The notes: generated by a model not told the origin, from the letters alone. A stretch of DNA of 64,000 bases from Caballeronia arationis (GCF_001544975.2 NZ_FCOG02000005.1:1-64000); one strand, 5' to 3'. Counted from the first letter of the stretch, positions 1 to 10,538 are shown. Made by a program: numbers and translations.

Positions 1-226
1 AGATGAGCTTGACCTGATGCCCGAAGGCCGTCAGTTTGCGGGCCATGTGATGGGCACCGGCGCAAGCTTCCATGACCACGGTACAGGCGTGAAACGTGGC
101 GAAAAATTCGGTAAGCTGCTTGCGGCTGACCTTCTTGCGAAACACGGCTTTGCCGTGCCGGTCCTGGCCGTGAAGGTGAAACGAATGCTTGCCCAGATCG
201 ATTCCAACCAGCGTCACGTCTTGCAT
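1..226 (-). mobile_element. IS110-family transposase, N-terminal part (cut by window edge)
   Basis: The first 75 codons of a DEDD-type IS110 transposase read leftward out of the window. The start has motif GIDLGK (residues 8-13), where the first catalytic Asp of the RuvC-like DEDD domain lies, and MEACAGAH (around residues 54-61) carries the catalytic Glu. A good ribosome site (GGAGAGG) precedes the ATG at 226. This family works as a recombinase without classical terminal inverted repeats. Only the RuvC-like part is visible; the C-terminal Tnp domain with its catalytic Ser lies outside, so intactness cannot be judged. It sits 170 bases past the stop of sodB, so the element's left end must fall in that gap. 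Confidence 0.9.
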
Positions 227-239
227 GATGGCCTCTCCA

Positions 240-350
240 GAAAGGAAAACACCCTACAGCGTAACCCGCGTGTAGGGTGGGGGTGACCATCTCATTAGCC
301 CTCACGTCGGAGGGCTTTCAAACAAGCTACTTTCTAAAGTTCGTTGCGGA
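240..350 (-). ncRNA. possible IS110 left-end non-coding RNA (bridge RNA) region
   Basis: Read on the minus strand, this leader precedes the transposase. It holds two hairpins: AGCCCTC/GAGGGCT (297-303 with 310-316) and ACCCTACA/TGTAGGGT (251-258 with 271-278, 12-base loop). The second is followed on the minus strand by a T-rich run just before the transposase ribosome site. Members of the IS110 group are known to encode a structured bridge RNA in the left-end region upstream of the transposase. The position and hairpins fit, but the RNA limits and its target and donor loops are not established here. Confidence 0.3.
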
Positions 351-397
351 TCATCCCGCTGTATTTCCAAACTTTATTGTCACGGAACAGCGGCGAC

Positions 398-979
398 TCA
401 CGCGCCGAAATTCTTCGCAGCAAAGTCCCAGTTCACGATGTTCCAGTAAGCCTCGACGAACTTCGGACGCGCATTGCGATAGTCGATGTAATACGCGTGT
501 TCCCAGACGTCGATCGTCAGGAGCGCCTTCGAGTCGGTGGTGAGCGGCGTGGCGGCGTTGCTCGTCGACACGATGTCGAGCGCGCCGTCCGCCTTCTTCA
601 CGAGCCATGCCCAGCCCGAGCCGAACGTCCCGATGGCAACCTTCGCGAATTCTTCCTTGAATTTGTCGTAGGAGCCCCACTTGGCGTTGATCGCGTCGCC
701 AAGTGCGCCCGACGGAGCGCCACCGCCGTTCGGCGAGAGGCTGTTCCAGAAGAACGTGTGATTCCAGATCTGGGCCGAATTGTTGAACACACCGCCCGAC
801 GATTTCTTCACGATCTCTTCGAGGGAGAGGTTCTCGAATTCGGTGCCCGGAATCAACTTGTTCAGGTTCGTCACATAGGTCTGGTGGTGCTTGCCATAGT
901 GGTACTCAAGCGTTTCTTCCGACATGTGCGGAGCCAGCGCGTTCTTGTCGAACGGCAGCGGCGGGAGCGTATGTTCCAT
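398..979 (-). CDS. sodB: superoxide dismutase [Fe]
   Basis: A 193-residue Fe-type superoxide dismutase, the full family length, which converts superoxide to hydrogen peroxide and oxygen in the cytoplasm. Metal ligands are all visible: His27 (in HYGKHH), His74 (NHTFFW), and Asp157 and His161 (DVWEHAYY). No signal peptide is present. It lies 211 bases downstream of xseA on the same strand, an order common in Burkholderiaceae. The IS110 insertion begins within 170 bases of its stop codon, and I could not find a convincing terminator of its own in that gap. Confidence 0.97.
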   Translation of the reverse strand: MEHTLPPLPFDKNALAPHMSEETLEYHYGKHHQTYVTNLNKLIPGTEFENLSLEEIVKKSSGGVFNNSAQIWNHTFFWNSLSPNGGGAPSGALGDAINAKWGSYDKFKEEFAKVAIGTFGSGWAWLVKKADGALDIVSTSNAATPLTTDSKALLTIDVWEHAYYIDYRNARPKFVEAYWNIVNWDFAAKNFGA

Positions 980-1190
980 GGTGCGAGCTTCCTTCTATGT
1001 TGATTTGTGGGGACTGTGAGGAGTGAGGCAGTGGAGCAATGGATTGTAGGCGAGTTGGGATAACCCCGCAAACCGCATGCCCTTTATGAGGAGGATCGCT
1101 TTCGGGACTCTGCCTGCGGCGTAAATAATGCTCGGCTGCCTCGTTCGGAAGGCGTCAAAACTACATTCGCGGATACAGAAAACGCACCCT

Positions 1191-2558
1191 TCAGAACTCG
1201 TCGGAGAGGCGCGGCTGCACATCGGCGAGAAGGACATCCGCGCTGCCTTCGGCGAGATGCACGGTCAGCGCGCGCTTCGGTTTCAGCGCGCCCGGCGCAC
1301 GCAATGCGCGGCCCGTCTGCGTATCGATCAGTGCCGCGTATCCGCGTTCCAGTGTGCGCCGCGGACTCAGCACCTGCAAGCGCGCCGACAATTCCGACAC
1401 GCGCGCCGTCTCCCGCTCGTGACGGCTGCCCTGTGCTGCCCGCAATCGCTGCGCCACCCGCATCAGGTGCTCGCGTTCGGCGCCGGGATCCGGCCGCAGG
1501 CGCCGCCATCGCAACTGCGCCATCGCAAAGCGTGCGCGCGCTTCACGCGCCGGACGCGCCGCCGCGGAGACGAGACGCATCGCCAGTTGCCGAAGATGCA
1601 CGCGCTGACGTTCGAGGCGCTCAGCCGGGCTCACGAGCCGGCGCGCGAGCCAGTCGAGTTGCTGCTCGCGGCGTTCCATCATGCGGCCGAAGCCACGCGC
1701 GAGCGCCGCGTGCCGGTGATCGAGATCGCGCAGAAGCAACACGCGCTGTGGACTGACGAGTTCGGCGGCCGCCGTGGGCGTCGGCGCGCGGACGTCGGCG
1801 GCGAAATCGGCGATCGTGAAATCCGTCTCGTGCCCGACGCCGCTCACCACCGGCAACGCGCTCGCCGCGATCGCGCGCGCGAGCACTTCCTCGTTGAACG
1901 CCCACAGATCCTCGATCGATCCGCCACCCCGGCACACGATCAGCACATCCACTTCGCGCCTCGCGTTCGCCGCCTCGACCATCGCGGCGAGCTTCGCGCC
2001 GACGCCCGCGCCCTGCACGGGCGCCGGATAGACGATGACCGGCACGTGCGGCGCTCGGCGACAGAGTGTCGTCAGCACGTCGCGCAGCGCGGCGGCCTGC
2101 AGCGACGTGACGATGCCGATCGCCCGCGGATGCGCGGGCAGCGCGCGCTTTCGCCCGGGGGCGAACAGGCCCTCGCTTTCGAGCTGCGCTTTCAGGCGGA
2201 GGAAAGCTTCGAAAAGCCGCCCCTGCCCGGTGCGCCTCACCGCTTCGACATTCAACTGCAATTCGCCGCGCGGCTCGTACATCGTGACGAGCGCGCGCAC
2301 TTCGATCTTGTCGCCCTCGCGCGGCGTAAACTCGGCGTACTGTGCACGGCCCCGAAACATGACGCAGCGCATCTGCGCCTGCGCGTCCTTGATCGAGAAG
2401 TACCAGTGACCGCTCGCGGCGCGCGTGAAATTCGACACTTCGCCCGACACCCACACGAGCGGAAACGACCGTTCGAGCAGGTTGCCGATCGCGCGGTTCA
2501 GCGCGGAAACGGGGACGACGGCATCGCCGCCTTGCGACGACAGGGGATCGGAATTCAT
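1191..2558 (-). CDS. xseA: exodeoxyribonuclease VII large subunit
   Basis: A 455-residue XseA, the catalytic large subunit of exonuclease VII. With several XseB copies it degrades single-stranded DNA to short oligonucleotides. The N-terminal OB fold (about residues 20-115, with WVSGEVSNF and HWYFSIKD) precedes the nuclease domain, which has the conserved block GIVTS and the glycine-rich segment [18 protein letters not shown] long helical region with many Arg and Leu follows, as expected for the coiled-coil that binds XseB. The ATG at 2558 places the OB fold at the usual distance. xseB is not in this window. Confidence 0.96.
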   Translation of the reverse strand: MNSDPLSSQGGDAVVPVSALNRAIGNLLERSFPLVWVSGEVSNFTRAASGHWYFSIKDAQAQMRCVMFRGRAQYAEFTPREGDKIEVRALVTMYEPRGELQLNVEAVRRTGQGRLFEAFLRLKAQLESEGLFAPGRKRALPAHPRAIGIVTSLQAAALRDVLTTLCRRAPHVPVIVYPAPVQGAGVGAKLAAMVEAANARREVDVLIVCRGGGSIEDLWAFNEEVLARAIAASALPVVSGVGHETDFTIADFAADVRAPTPTAAAELVSPQRVLLLRDLDHRHAALARGFGRMMERREQQLDWLARRLVSPAERLERQRVHLRQLAMRLVSAAARPAREARARFAMAQLRWRRLRPDPGAEREHLMRVAQRLRAAQGSRHERETARVSELSARLQVLSPRRTLERGYAALIDTQTGRALRAPGALKPKRALTVHLAEGSADVLLADVQPRLSDEF

Positions 2559-2972
2559 GGCAGCGCGGAGTTCGTAGACCTGCCGGACGATACGCCATTC
2601 GGCCAGGGCACGTTAAAAATGGACTCGGAGTGTACCAAGTGTCCACACAGCAGGACTTACCGACCGACGCCTCGAAAGCGCTCTGGAAGCCCGAGCGATG
2701 GAAATAAGTCGTTGATTTTAAAAGCGAATATTTGTGGAACCATTCGCATTGCCGGAGCAACTCTTTCTTGACGCGGCTTCAGGCGATTTCGGGCGCAAGT
2801 TCTTCACAGAGTTATCCACAGGCTGTGGACCCGGCGCCCGTACGGCTCGACGCGGGGATGCCGGCCATTTTCGCCAGTTTTCGCGACTGGCGCGCGCGGC
2901 CCGCCCGCGCTAGAGTGCCGGGTTCGTGCACCGGTCGCTCTCGCGAGCGGTCGAGCAAGTTTCTGGAGACCC
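2559..2972. other. 414-base spacer between divergent xseA and the lpxK group
   Basis: No convincing protein-coding gene was seen here. It must hold the promoters of xseA (leftward) and of the lpxK operon (rightward). Notable content is an AT-rich patch around 2700-2735 on the xseA side and a consensus DnaA box at 2812-2820. From general knowledge of the lineage, exbB/exbD-type genes are often found next to lpxK; none is present here. Confidence 0.5.
2812..2820 (+). promoter_or_regulatory. single consensus DnaA box
   Basis: The nonamer TTATCCACA is an exact match to the DnaA-box consensus, followed by TGTGGA four bases later as a partial inverted copy. One box does not make an origin: no cluster of boxes, AT-rich unwinding element or dnaA/dnaN gene is nearby. 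It may be a chance match or a minor DnaA-binding or titration site in front of the lpxK operon. Confidence 0.35.
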
Positions 2973-3059
2973 ATGCCGATGCTGAATCCGTCGCACCCTT
3001 TCACACCGGCCGCCACATCGCGCGTCAACGTCCACGGCCGCAAGGCGGTCCATGTCTGA
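2973..3059 (+). CDS. 28-codon upstream ORF overlapping the lpxK start
   Basis: A short reading frame starting at ATG 2973, with a good ribosome site (GGAG ending six bases before it), runs 28 codons. Its TGA at 3057-3059 overlaps the lpxK ATG (3052-3054). The peptide has no recognisable domain. The placement is typical of a leader ORF that couples translation to the next gene. It could also be chance in GC-rich DNA; only the ribosome site and exact overlap argue for it. Confidence 0.3.
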   Translation: MPMLNPSHPFTPAATSRVNVHGRKAVHV

Positions 3060-4068
3060 TCTCAAGCCGCCGATAGAAACCTTCCTCGCGCGCGAATGGC
3101 GCAAGCGCGGCTACGTCGCGTGGGCGCTCACGCCGTTCGCCTGCGTGTTCGGCGCCGTCGCCGCGACGCGCCGCGCGCTCTTCGACCTCGGCTGGATCAA
3201 GCGGGTCGACGTCGGCGTGCCGGTCGTGGTCGTCGGCAACGTGACGGTCGGCGGGACCGGCAAGACGCCCACGGTGATCGCGCTCGTCGAGGCGCTGCGC
3301 GCCGCCGGCTTCCAGCCGGGCGTCGTGTCGCGCGGCTACGGCGCGAAGATTGAAGCGCCGACGAGCGTCACCGCATCGAGTTCGCCGGACAAGGTCGGCG
3401 ACGAACCGCTCCTGATCGCGCGCCGCACGCATGCGCCCGTCTACGTGAGCCCGGACCGCGTCGCGGCGGCGGTGTCGCTGCTGAAAGCGAATCCGTCGGT
3501 GGACGTGATCGTGAGCGACGACGGCCTGCAGCATTACCGGCTCGCCCGCGCGTTCGAACTCGTCGTGTTCGACGACCGGCTCGGCGGCAACAACTTCCTG
3601 CTGCCCGCAGGCCCGCTGCGCGAACCGATGTCGCGACGCCGCGATGCGACGCTCGTCAACAGTCCCTACGAGCGCACGCTGCCGCCGTGGCCGAACACCT
3701 TCCCGCTCGACCTCACGCCCGGCGACGCCTGGCTGCTCGACGATCCGTCCATGCGCCGGCCGCTTGCGCAGTTCGCGGGCGAAAAGGTCGTGGCGGCGGC
3801 GGGCATCGGCTCGCCCGAGCGCTTCTTCGCGACATTGCGCGCGGCGGGCATCACGCCTGCAACGCGCGCGTTCCCCGATCACTACTCGTATCGCGAGAAT
3901 CCGTTCGCCGACATCGACGCCGACGCGATCCTGATCACCGAGAAGGATGCAGTAAAATTCGGGGCCTGGCGCGACGCGCGCATCTGGGTCGTCCCAGTGG
4001 AAGCCGTGCTGAAGCCCCGCCTCATCGCCCTAGTTGTGGAGAAACTCCGTGGACGCACGCCTGCTTGA
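3052..4068 (+). CDS. lpxK: tetraacyldisaccharide 4'-kinase
   Basis: A 338-residue LpxK, which phosphorylates the 4' position of the tetraacyldisaccharide 1-phosphate to give lipid IVA in lipid A synthesis. It acts at the inner face of the inner membrane; the N-terminal hydrophobic segment (about residues 20-40) fits membrane association. The P-loop GGTGKTP lies near residues 67-73 in [13 protein letters not shown], and SDDGLQHY is the conserved LpxK motif with the catalytic Asp. It heads a tight group with Trm112, kdsB and adk; its last 20 bases overlap the next gene. Confidence 0.96.
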   Translation: MSDLKPPIETFLAREWRKRGYVAWALTPFACVFGAVAATRRALFDLGWIKRVDVGVPVVVVGNVTVGGTGKTPTVIALVEALRAAGFQPGVVSRGYGAKIEAPTSVTASSSPDKVGDEPLLIARRTHAPVYVSPDRVAAAVSLLKANPSVDVIVSDDGLQHYRLARAFELVVFDDRLGGNNFLLPAGPLREPMSRRRDATLVNSPYERTLPPWPNTFPLDLTPGDAWLLDDPSMRRPLAQFAGEKVVAAAGIGSPERFFATLRAAGITPATRAFPDHYSYRENPFADIDADAILITEKDAVKFGAWRDARIWVVPVEAVLKPRLIALVVEKLRGRTPA

Positions 4069-4252
4069 AATCCTCGTCTGCCCGATCTGCAAGGGCCCGC
4101 TCATTTACGATCGCGCGGCGCAGGAGCTCATCTGCAGCGCGGACAAGCTCGCCTATCCGATCCGCGACGGCATCCCCGTGATGCTCGCCGACGAAGCGCG
4201 GCAGACCGTCGAAGGCACGCCCGTCGAGCCGCTCAAGCCCGCCGGCAACTGA
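4049..4252 (+). CDS. Trm112 / YcaR family zinc-ribbon-like protein
   Basis: A 67-residue small protein of the Trm112 (UPF0434, YcaR) family, with the N-terminal Cys pair in [10 protein letters not shown] and a lone later Cys ([16 protein letters not shown]). The exact role in bacteria is unclear; the fold resembles eukaryotic Trm112, a methyltransferase partner. The GTG at 4049 was chosen because GGAG lies seven bases upstream and because homologues begin with the equivalent residues. It overlaps the 3' end of lpxK and precedes kdsB by ten bases, so co-translation with the LPS genes is likely. Confidence 0.9.
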   Translation: MDARLLEILVCPICKGPLIYDRAAQELICSADKLAYPIRDGIPVMLADEARQTVEGTPVEPLKPAGN

Positions 4253-4262
4253 GCGGCATCTC

Positions 4263-5060
4263 ATGAACGCTTCCGTCAACTTCGTCGCGGTCATTCCGGC
4301 GCGGCTCGCGTCCACGCGCCTGCCGAACAAGCCGCTCGCCGATATCGGCGGCAAGCCGATGGTCGTGCGTGTCGCCGAGCGCGCGCGGCTCTCGGGCGCG
4401 CAGCACGTGCTGATCGCGACGGACTCGCCGCGTGTCGTGGACATCGCGAACGAACATGGCATCGACGTGCTGCTCACGCGCGCGGATCACCCGAACGGCA
4501 CCGACCGGCTCGCCGAAGTCGCGACGCATTTCGGCTGGAGCGACGACACCATCGTCGTCAACGTGCAGGGCGACGAACCGTTGATCGACCCGCAACTCGT
4601 GCGCGATGTCGCCGCGCATCTCGCGGCGCATCCTTCGTGCGCGATCGCGACCGCCGCGCATCCGATCCACGATCCCGCCGACGTCTTCAGCCCGAACGTC
4701 GTGAAAGTCGTGCTCGATGCGAAGAGCGTCGCGCTCTATTTCTCGCGCGCGCCGATTCCGTGGTCGCGCGACGCGTGGCAATCGCGCTGGCCCGATGTCG
4801 GTGCGCTCGCCGCACTGCCCGCCGTGCCGCCGAACGTGCTGCGCCACATCGGCCTCTATGCGTATCGCGCGAAATTCCTGCGCGTCTATCCGACGCTCGC
4901 GCAGGCGCCGATCGAAGAAGCCGAAGCGCTCGAACAACTGCGCGCGCTCTGGCACGGCGAGCGTATCGCGGTGCTCGTCACGAGCGACGCGCCGCCGCCG
5001 GGTGTCGACACCCCCGCCGATCTTGCGCGCGTGCAGGCGCTTTTCGGCAGCGGAAACTGA
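4263..5060 (+). CDS. kdsB: 3-deoxy-manno-octulosonate cytidylyltransferase
   Basis: A 265-residue CMP-KDO synthetase, slightly longer than the usual 250 or so. It activates KDO with CTP for transfer to lipid A. The N-terminal nucleotide-binding signature [17 protein letters not shown] (about residues 9-25) and the metal-binding segment [10 protein letters not shown] (about residues 99-108) are clear. Its position after lpxK and Trm112 keeps lipid A and inner-core functions in one operon. Confidence 0.97.
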   Translation: MNASVNFVAVIPARLASTRLPNKPLADIGGKPMVVRVAERARLSGAQHVLIATDSPRVVDIANEHGIDVLLTRADHPNGTDRLAEVATHFGWSDDTIVVNVQGDEPLIDPQLVRDVAAHLAAHPSCAIATAAHPIHDPADVFSPNVVKVVLDAKSVALYFSRAPIPWSRDAWQSRWPDVGALAALPAVPPNVLRHIGLYAYRAKFLRVYPTLAQAPIEEAEALEQLRALWHGERIAVLVTSDAPPPGVDTPADLARVQALFGSGN

Positions 5061-5124
5061 CGCAGGAAGGCGCATGACGCGCCTTCGGCGCAACTCGTGT
5101 AAACCCCCGCTCTCGCCCGAATAA

Positions 5125-6021
<897 letters not shown>

Positions 6022-6049
6022 AGGCGTCCGTTTTTCGATTTGCCCAGGC

Positions 6050-6079
6050 AAACCCGCTCCCAGTGAGCGGGTTTTGTCT
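6050..6079 (+). terminator. terminator after adk
   Basis: A perfect 10-bp stem AAACCCGCTC / GAGCGGGTTT (6050-6059 with 6065-6074) with a five-base loop is followed by TTTGTCTT. It is a standard intrinsic terminator shape on the plus strand. Confidence 0.85.
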
Positions 6080-6184
6080 TTCTGCGCGTCGCGAAACGAA
6101 GCGGCGCACACGAGCGGCTACAATCGTCCGGCCCAGCGATATGCGTGCAACGCACCAAGAGACACTCAAGCAAAGGAGCGAGAC

Positions 6185-6943
6185 ATGGAGATTCAAGGCA
6201 ACGTCTTTCTGATCACCGGTGGCGCGTCGGGACTCGGCGCCGCGACCGCGCGCCTCGTCACCGAACACGGCGGCAAGGTCGTGCTTGCCGACATGAACGA
6301 AGCGGCGGGCGTTGCGCTCGCGAAGGAACTCGGCGGCGTCTTCGTGAAGTGCGACGTCAGTCAGGAAGCGGACGGGAAGCAGGCCGTCGATGCCGCCACG
6401 CAACTCGGCAGCCTGCGCGGCCTCGTGAACTGCGCGGGCGTCGCGCCGGCATCGAAGACGGTCGGGAAGGACGGCCCCCACCCGCTCGACCTGTTCTCGA
6501 AGACGATCGCCATCAACCTGATCGGCACGTTCAACATGATCCGGCTCGCGGCAGCCGCCATGTCGAAGAACGAGCCGAATGCCGCCGGCGAACGCGGTGT
6601 GATCGTCAGCACGGCGTCGGTTGCGGCTTTCGACGGACAAATCGGCCAGGCGGCGTATGCGGCATCGAAGAGCGGCGTCGCGGGCATGACGCTGCCGATC
6701 GCGCGCGACCTCTCGCGCAGCGCGATCCGCGTGATGACGATCGCGCCGGGCATCTTCGAGACGCCGATGCTGCTCGGCATGCCGCAGGACGTGCAGGACG
6801 CGCTCGGCGCGATGGTGCCGTTCCCGCCGCGGCTCGGCCGGCCCGCGGAATTCGCGATGCTCGTCAAGCAGATCTTCGACAACCCGATGCTCAACGGCGA
6901 AGTGATCCGGCTCGACGGCGCAATTCGCATGCAACCGAAATGA
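6185..6943 (+). CDS. SDR-family 3-hydroxyacyl-CoA dehydrogenase (HSD17B10-like)
   Basis: A 252-residue classical short-chain dehydrogenase. The NAD-binding motif TGGASGLG is near residues 11-18 and the catalytic YAASK follows a conserved Ser. The sequence pattern resembles type II 3-hydroxyacyl-CoA dehydrogenases (HSD17B10 / FadB2x type), which oxidise 3-hydroxyacyl-CoA in fatty-acid or isoleucine degradation; the substrate is inferred from family likeness only. The ATG at 6185 follows AAAGGAG at good spacing. It is a single-gene unit between two terminators. Confidence 0.88.
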   Translation: MEIQGNVFLITGGASGLGAATARLVTEHGGKVVLADMNEAAGVALAKELGGVFVKCDVSQEADGKQAVDAATQLGSLRGLVNCAGVAPASKTVGKDGPHPLDLFSKTIAINLIGTFNMIRLAAAAMSKNEPNAAGERGVIVSTASVAAFDGQIGQAAYAASKSGVAGMTLPIARDLSRSAIRVMTIAPGIFETPMLLGMPQDVQDALGAMVPFPPRLGRPAEFAMLVKQIFDNPMLNGEVIRLDGAIRMQPK

Positions 6944-6951
6944 AATAAAAA

Positions 6952-6975
6952 ACGGCGGCCTTTGCGGGCCGCCGT
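6952..6975. terminator. bidirectional terminator between convergent genes
   Basis: Stem ACGGCGGCC / GGCCGCCGT (6952-6960 with 6967-6975) is preceded by a run of A (giving U on the minus strand) and followed by TCTTCGTT. It can serve both the SDR gene and the convergent SirB1-type gene. Confidence 0.75.
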
Positions 6976-7000
6976 CTTCGTTCTGGCTGCAACGAGCGCT

Positions 7001-7846
7001 TCAGTCGCCGTCGTGCTGGGTGCGTTGCCTGAGTTCGTGCAATTCCGTTTCCACGACCGTCGCGTCTTCCGCTTCCGGCCGGTCTTCGAGATAGCGCTGC
7101 AGGTCTTCCAGCGCCGGGCGCAGGTAATCGAGCCGCGCGTAGGCGAAACCGCGATCGCGCACTTCTTCGATGCTCTCCGGCAGCAGGATCACGAGCCGCT
7201 GCTGAACCGCGAGCAGCCGCTGCCAGCGTTCCGTCTGCAGGTAGACGCTCTTCAGGTTGCGCAGCATCCGCGCGACGATCTCGCGGCGCGTCGCGGGCTG
7301 CAGCAGGACGCGCAGCGCGCTCCCGAGCGATTCGCCGACGCGCTGCACATACGGCTCCAGCATCTCCACCATCTGCGATTCCGACAGATAGTGGCCGGTG
7401 GTCGGATCGAGCATCACGTCGCCGTCGGGCGCGGTCACGCGCAGCAGGAAGTGTCCTGGAAACGACACGCCGCGCACCGGAATGCCGAGCTGCTCGGCCA
7501 TTTCCAGATAGATCACCGCGAGCGAAATCGGAATGCCGCGCCGGCGCTTGAGCACGACGTTCAGATGGCTGTTGTCAGGATCGTAGTAATCGTTGAGATT
7601 GCTCGTGAAGCCGAGTTCGCGGAAGAAATAGCGATTCAGCACGCCGACTTTCTGCTTGATGTCGGCATTGTCGGGCATGCGGCGGCGCACCCGCAAAACG
7701 AGTTCGTCGACTTCGGCCAGCACGCCCTGCAAGTCGAGATCGGGATAGGCGTCCTGCGCCAGCGACAAGGCCGACTCCGTGAGCGGCAGCGTTTCGTCTT
7801 CCGCCACGAGCGAGCCGAAATAGTCGAGGATGCGCGTTGTCGTCAT
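7001..7846 (-). CDS. SirB1-family protein (transglutaminase-like plus TPR)
   Basis: A 281-residue cytoplasmic protein with the SirB1 / transglutaminase-like region in its first half ([21 protein letters not shown] and [11 protein letters not shown]) and tetratricopeptide-like helices in the C-terminal third. The biochemical role of this family in bacteria is not established. Its ATG overlaps the stop codon of murJ by one base (TGATG), so the two are translationally coupled. Confidence 0.85.
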   Translation of the reverse strand: MTTTRILDYFGSLVAEDETLPLTESALSLAQDAYPDLDLQGVLAEVDELVLRVRRRMPDNADIKQKVGVLNRYFFRELGFTSNLNDYYDPDNSHLNVVLKRRRGIPISLAVIYLEMAEQLGIPVRGVSFPGHFLLRVTAPDGDVMLDPTTGHYLSESQMVEMLEPYVQRVGESLGSALRVLLQPATRREIVARMLRNLKSVYLQTERWQRLLAVQQRLVILLPESIEEVRDRGFAYARLDYLRPALEDLQRYLEDRPEAEDATVVETELHELRQRTQHDGD

Positions 7847-9396
7847 CAGAGCGTTCGCCTTCGGAAATACGCGTATTTAAAGCCCATCGCGGAGAGCATA
7901 CCGAAATATAGCGCGGCGAAGATAACCAGGCTTGCTCCGAGCAGCACAATTCGTGCGAGCGGCGTCGCGCGCATGCCGATCCAGTCGAAGTTCGCCGATA
8001 CCCAGTGCATCACGCCCGCGAGCACTAGACACGCGCCGGTCAACTGCACGAAAAAGCGCGTCCAGCCCGCCGACGGCTGGTAGATCCCGCGCCTGCGCAA
8101 GCCGAAAAACAGCAAGAGCGCGTTGGCGAGCGCGCCGAGGCCGATCGAGAGCGTCAGGCCCGCGTGCGAAAAAATCGGCACGAAAATGTAATTGCTGACC
8201 TGCGTCATTACCAGCACACCAATCGCGATTTTCACGGGCGTCTTGATGTCCTGTATCGCGTAGAAGCCGGGCGCGAGAATCTTGATCAGGATGAGTCCGA
8301 TCAGGCCGATCCCGTACGCCGACAACGCCCGGCCGACCATCAGGACGGAATGCGCGTCGAACTTGCCGTAGTGGAAGAGCGTCGCGGTGAGCGGCTCGGC
8401 GAAGAAGAACAGCGCGACGGCGCTCGGCGCGGCGAGCAGGAACGTGATCCGCAGGCCCCAGTCCAGAAGCGCGGAATATTCGACCGGATCAGCATCGACG
8501 TGCGCTTTTGAAAGACTCGGCAGGAGGATCGTGCCGAGCGCGGCGCCGAGAAGCGCGGTCGGGAATTCCATCAGGCGGTCGGCGTAGTTGATCCACGAGA
8601 CGGCGCCCTGCCCGATCTGCGACGCGATGTTCGTATTGATGATGAGGCTCAACTGGCCGACGGAGACCGCGAACGTCGCCGGGACCATCTTGAGGAGCAC
8701 GCGCTTGACGCCGGGATGCCGCAGTGCGCGGAAGAAGTTGAGCCCGATGCGCGGGATCATGTCGATCTTCCTGAGTCCCGGCAGTTGCACGAGAAACTGC
8801 AGAATCCCGCCGACGATCACCGCGTACGCGAGGGCGAACACCGGCACTTTCAGGTGCGGCGCGACGAACACGGCCGCGCCAATGAACGCGACGTTCAACA
8901 GCACCGGCGCGAACGCGGGCAGGGAAAACTGCTTGTACGTGTTGAGCACGCCGGAAGCGAGCGTCGTCAGCGAGATGAAGATGATGTAGGGGAACATGAT
9001 CCGCGTCATCGACACCGCCAGCACGTACGCCTGGCCGTCGTGTTTCAGCCCCGACGCCACCGCGAACACCACCCACGACGCGCCCGCCACGCCCGCGATC
9101 GAAAGCACGGCGAGGCCCCAGGCGAGAACGGTGGACATCGCATCGACGAGCGCCTTGGTCGGGTCGTGGCCTTCGGTGTTCTTGAACTCGGCGAGGATCG
9201 GCACGAACGCCTGTGCGAACGCACCTTCCGCGGACAGACGCCGCAGCAGGTTCGGGATCCGGAAGGCGACGTAAAAGGCGTCGGTAAACTGGCTGGCGCC
9301 GAAGGCTCGGGCGATCAGCGTTTCGCGGACCAGGCCGGTCACGCGCGACAGCAGCGTGAAGCCGCTGACCGTCAGGAGGGCTCGGAATAGATTCAT
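7846..9396 (-). CDS. murJ: lipid II flippase
   Basis: A 516-residue polytopic MOP-superfamily protein (about 14 membrane segments), the MurJ flippase that moves lipid II to the periplasmic face for peptidoglycan synthesis. The start MNLFRALLTVSG and the conserved TLLSRVTGLVRE segment are diagnostic. The ATG at 9396 is chosen from family conservation; an in-frame extension of 17 codons is possible. No Shine-Dalgarno is seen, and TATAAT lies at 9406-9411 on this strand only ten bases upstream. It faces rpsT divergently. Confidence 0.96.
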   Translation of the reverse strand: MNLFRALLTVSGFTLLSRVTGLVRETLIARAFGASQFTDAFYVAFRIPNLLRRLSAEGAFAQAFVPILAEFKNTEGHDPTKALVDAMSTVLAWGLAVLSIAGVAGASWVVFAVASGLKHDGQAYVLAVSMTRIMFPYIIFISLTTLASGVLNTYKQFSLPAFAPVLLNVAFIGAAVFVAPHLKVPVFALAYAVIVGGILQFLVQLPGLRKIDMIPRIGLNFFRALRHPGVKRVLLKMVPATFAVSVGQLSLIINTNIASQIGQGAVSWINYADRLMEFPTALLGAALGTILLPSLSKAHVDADPVEYSALLDWGLRITFLLAAPSAVALFFFAEPLTATLFHYGKFDAHSVLMVGRALSAYGIGLIGLILIKILAPGFYAIQDIKTPVKIAIGVLVMTQVSNYIFVPIFSHAGLTLSIGLGALANALLLFFGLRRRGIYQPSAGWTRFFVQLTGACLVLAGVMHWVSANFDWIGMRATPLARIVLLGASLVIFAALYFGMLSAMGFKYAYFRRRTL

Positions 9397-9761
9397 GGGG
9401 CGCTTATTATACGGGCGGCGCGGGCCGGTCTCAGATCGGCTGCGCACAAAGACGCGGACGGAACCGCCAGTCGACCCGGCGCGGCTTCGGCAACCCGGGA
9501 GGCACGCGGCCCGAATCCCCGCTTGTCACATCTTGTGGTTGCTTGCTATAATCTTCGGTTTCGAAGCTCCGCAAAGGCAGCTTCACGTGTTTTTTCCACG
9601 ATTTTTGCGCTCTCGGGCAATCGTTCCCGGGAGTTCCGATCAAAGCAGCGCGTAGGAAACCACACTCGCACCCTCGTCTGGTCTGCGGCCAGAGCAATAG
9701 CGAGAGAGGGCAGAACACTCGCTGGCATAAGTGAACAGCTGGAACAGGATAAGGAACCGTC
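9397..9761. other. 365-base spacer between divergent murJ and rpsT
   Basis: The gap carries the murJ -10-like hexamer at its left end, the strong rpsT promoter near the middle and a leader of roughly 200 bases before rpsT. I found no gene in it. A long 5' leader is compatible with autoregulation of S20 expression, but I see no defined structure that proves this. Confidence 0.5.
9523..9552 (+). promoter_or_regulatory. sigma-70 promoter for rpsT
   Basis: TTGTCA (9523-9528) and TATAAT (9547-9552) are separated by 18 bases: a near-consensus -35 and a consensus -10. The site lies about 210 bases before the rpsT start, as expected of a highly expressed ribosomal protein gene with a leader. Confidence 0.75.
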
Positions 9762-10040
9762 ATGGCAAATACCGCACAAGCTCGCAAGCGCGCCCGTCAG
9801 GCCGCCAAAGCAAACTCGCACAACTCGGCACTGCGCTCGAAGTTCCGCACCGCCATCAAGGCAGTTCGCAAGGCGATCGACGCCGGCGACCAGGCCAAGG
9901 CTGCTGAAATCTTCAAGTCGTCGTCGAAGACGATCGACATCATCGCCGACAAGAAAATCGTTCACAAGAACAAGGCCGCTCGCCATAAGAGCCGCCTGGC
10001 TGCAGCCATCAAGGGTCTGCAGGCTCCCGCAGCCCAGTAA
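9762..10040 (+). CDS. rpsT: 30S ribosomal protein S20
   Basis: A 92-residue, Lys/Ala-rich S20. It begins [16 protein letters not shown] and has the conserved [12 protein letters not shown] and [11 protein letters not shown] blocks. It binds 16S rRNA during small-subunit assembly. AAGGA precedes the ATG. It is monocistronic, with its own promoter and a strong terminator. Confidence 0.98.
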   Translation: MANTAQARKRARQAAKANSHNSALRSKFRTAIKAVRKAIDAGDQAKAAEIFKSSSKTIDIIADKKIVHKNKAARHKSRLAAAIKGLQAPAAQ

Positions 10041-10156
10041 TTCCGGCTCGCTGCCGGCCAGATCCGTCGCCGGGCGCGCATCTTCTGCGCACTTCCCGGT
10101 GTTTGCGTGATCCAGCCGGCCGCTGCTTCCTGTTTCCGCTGCCGCAGCATCGAAAA

Positions 10157-10179
10157 AGCCCGCTTTCGCGGGCTTTTTT
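10157..10179 (+). terminator. terminator after rpsT
   Basis: GCCCGC / GCGGGC (10158-10163 with 10168-10173), extended by A/T pairs, encloses a TTTC loop and is followed by TTTTTT. The preceding A run lets it work on the minus strand for the convergent DUF3579 gene. Confidence 0.85.
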
Positions 10180-10205
10180 GTCTTCCGGCGGCGCGCCTCG
10201 ATGGC

Positions 10206-10538
10206 TCATCTCTGATTCACCTGCGTACCGTGATGCGGCGGCAGTTCGCACGCCTCGGTGACCACCAGGTCGTTGTCCTTCGCGAAGTTCATCACGAAAT
10301 CGAACGCCATCGGCTCAACGTCGCGCAGCCGCGAGTCCACGATCACCGTCTTCACGTTGCCGAGCATTGTCGGCCGCACGTATATCGAATATTGCAGGCG
10401 CGCATTCGGCCCCCTCGCCCCCGGCCCGAACGCAGACATCACGCCGCAAAGACGCTCCGACCAGTCGCTCGGGCGAAAAGTCTTTCCGCTCTTGGTAACG
10501 CCTTGAATGAAGTATTCGGTTGGGGTTGCTTCGGCCAT
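10206..10538 (-). CDS. DUF3579 domain protein
   Basis: A 110-residue cytoplasmic protein covering a full DUF3579 domain (start MAEATPTEYFIQGVT, then TFRPSDWSERLCGV and LQYSIYVRPT). The family is widespread in betaproteobacteria and has no established function. The ATG at 10538 gives the usual length; the ribosome site is weak. It is convergent with rpsT and divergent from argF across about 500 bases. Confidence 0.8.
   Translation of the reverse strand: MAEATPTEYFIQGVTKSGKTFRPSDWSERLCGVMSAFGPGARGPNARLQYSIYVRPTMLGNVKTVIVDSRLRDVEPMAFDFVMNFAKDNDLVVTEACELPPHHGTQVNQR

Noticed and set aside
1128..2771. Long plus-strand open frame antisense to xseA
   Set aside because: High GC makes long antisense frames common; the product is Arg-rich without domains, while xseA is clear on the minus strand.
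2812..2829. Replication origin at the DnaA box
   Set aside because: A single box, with no cluster, no unwinding element and no dnaA or dnaN.
5067..5085. Terminator after kdsB
   Set aside because: The hairpin AAGGCGC / GCGCCTT has no U-tract and a short stem.
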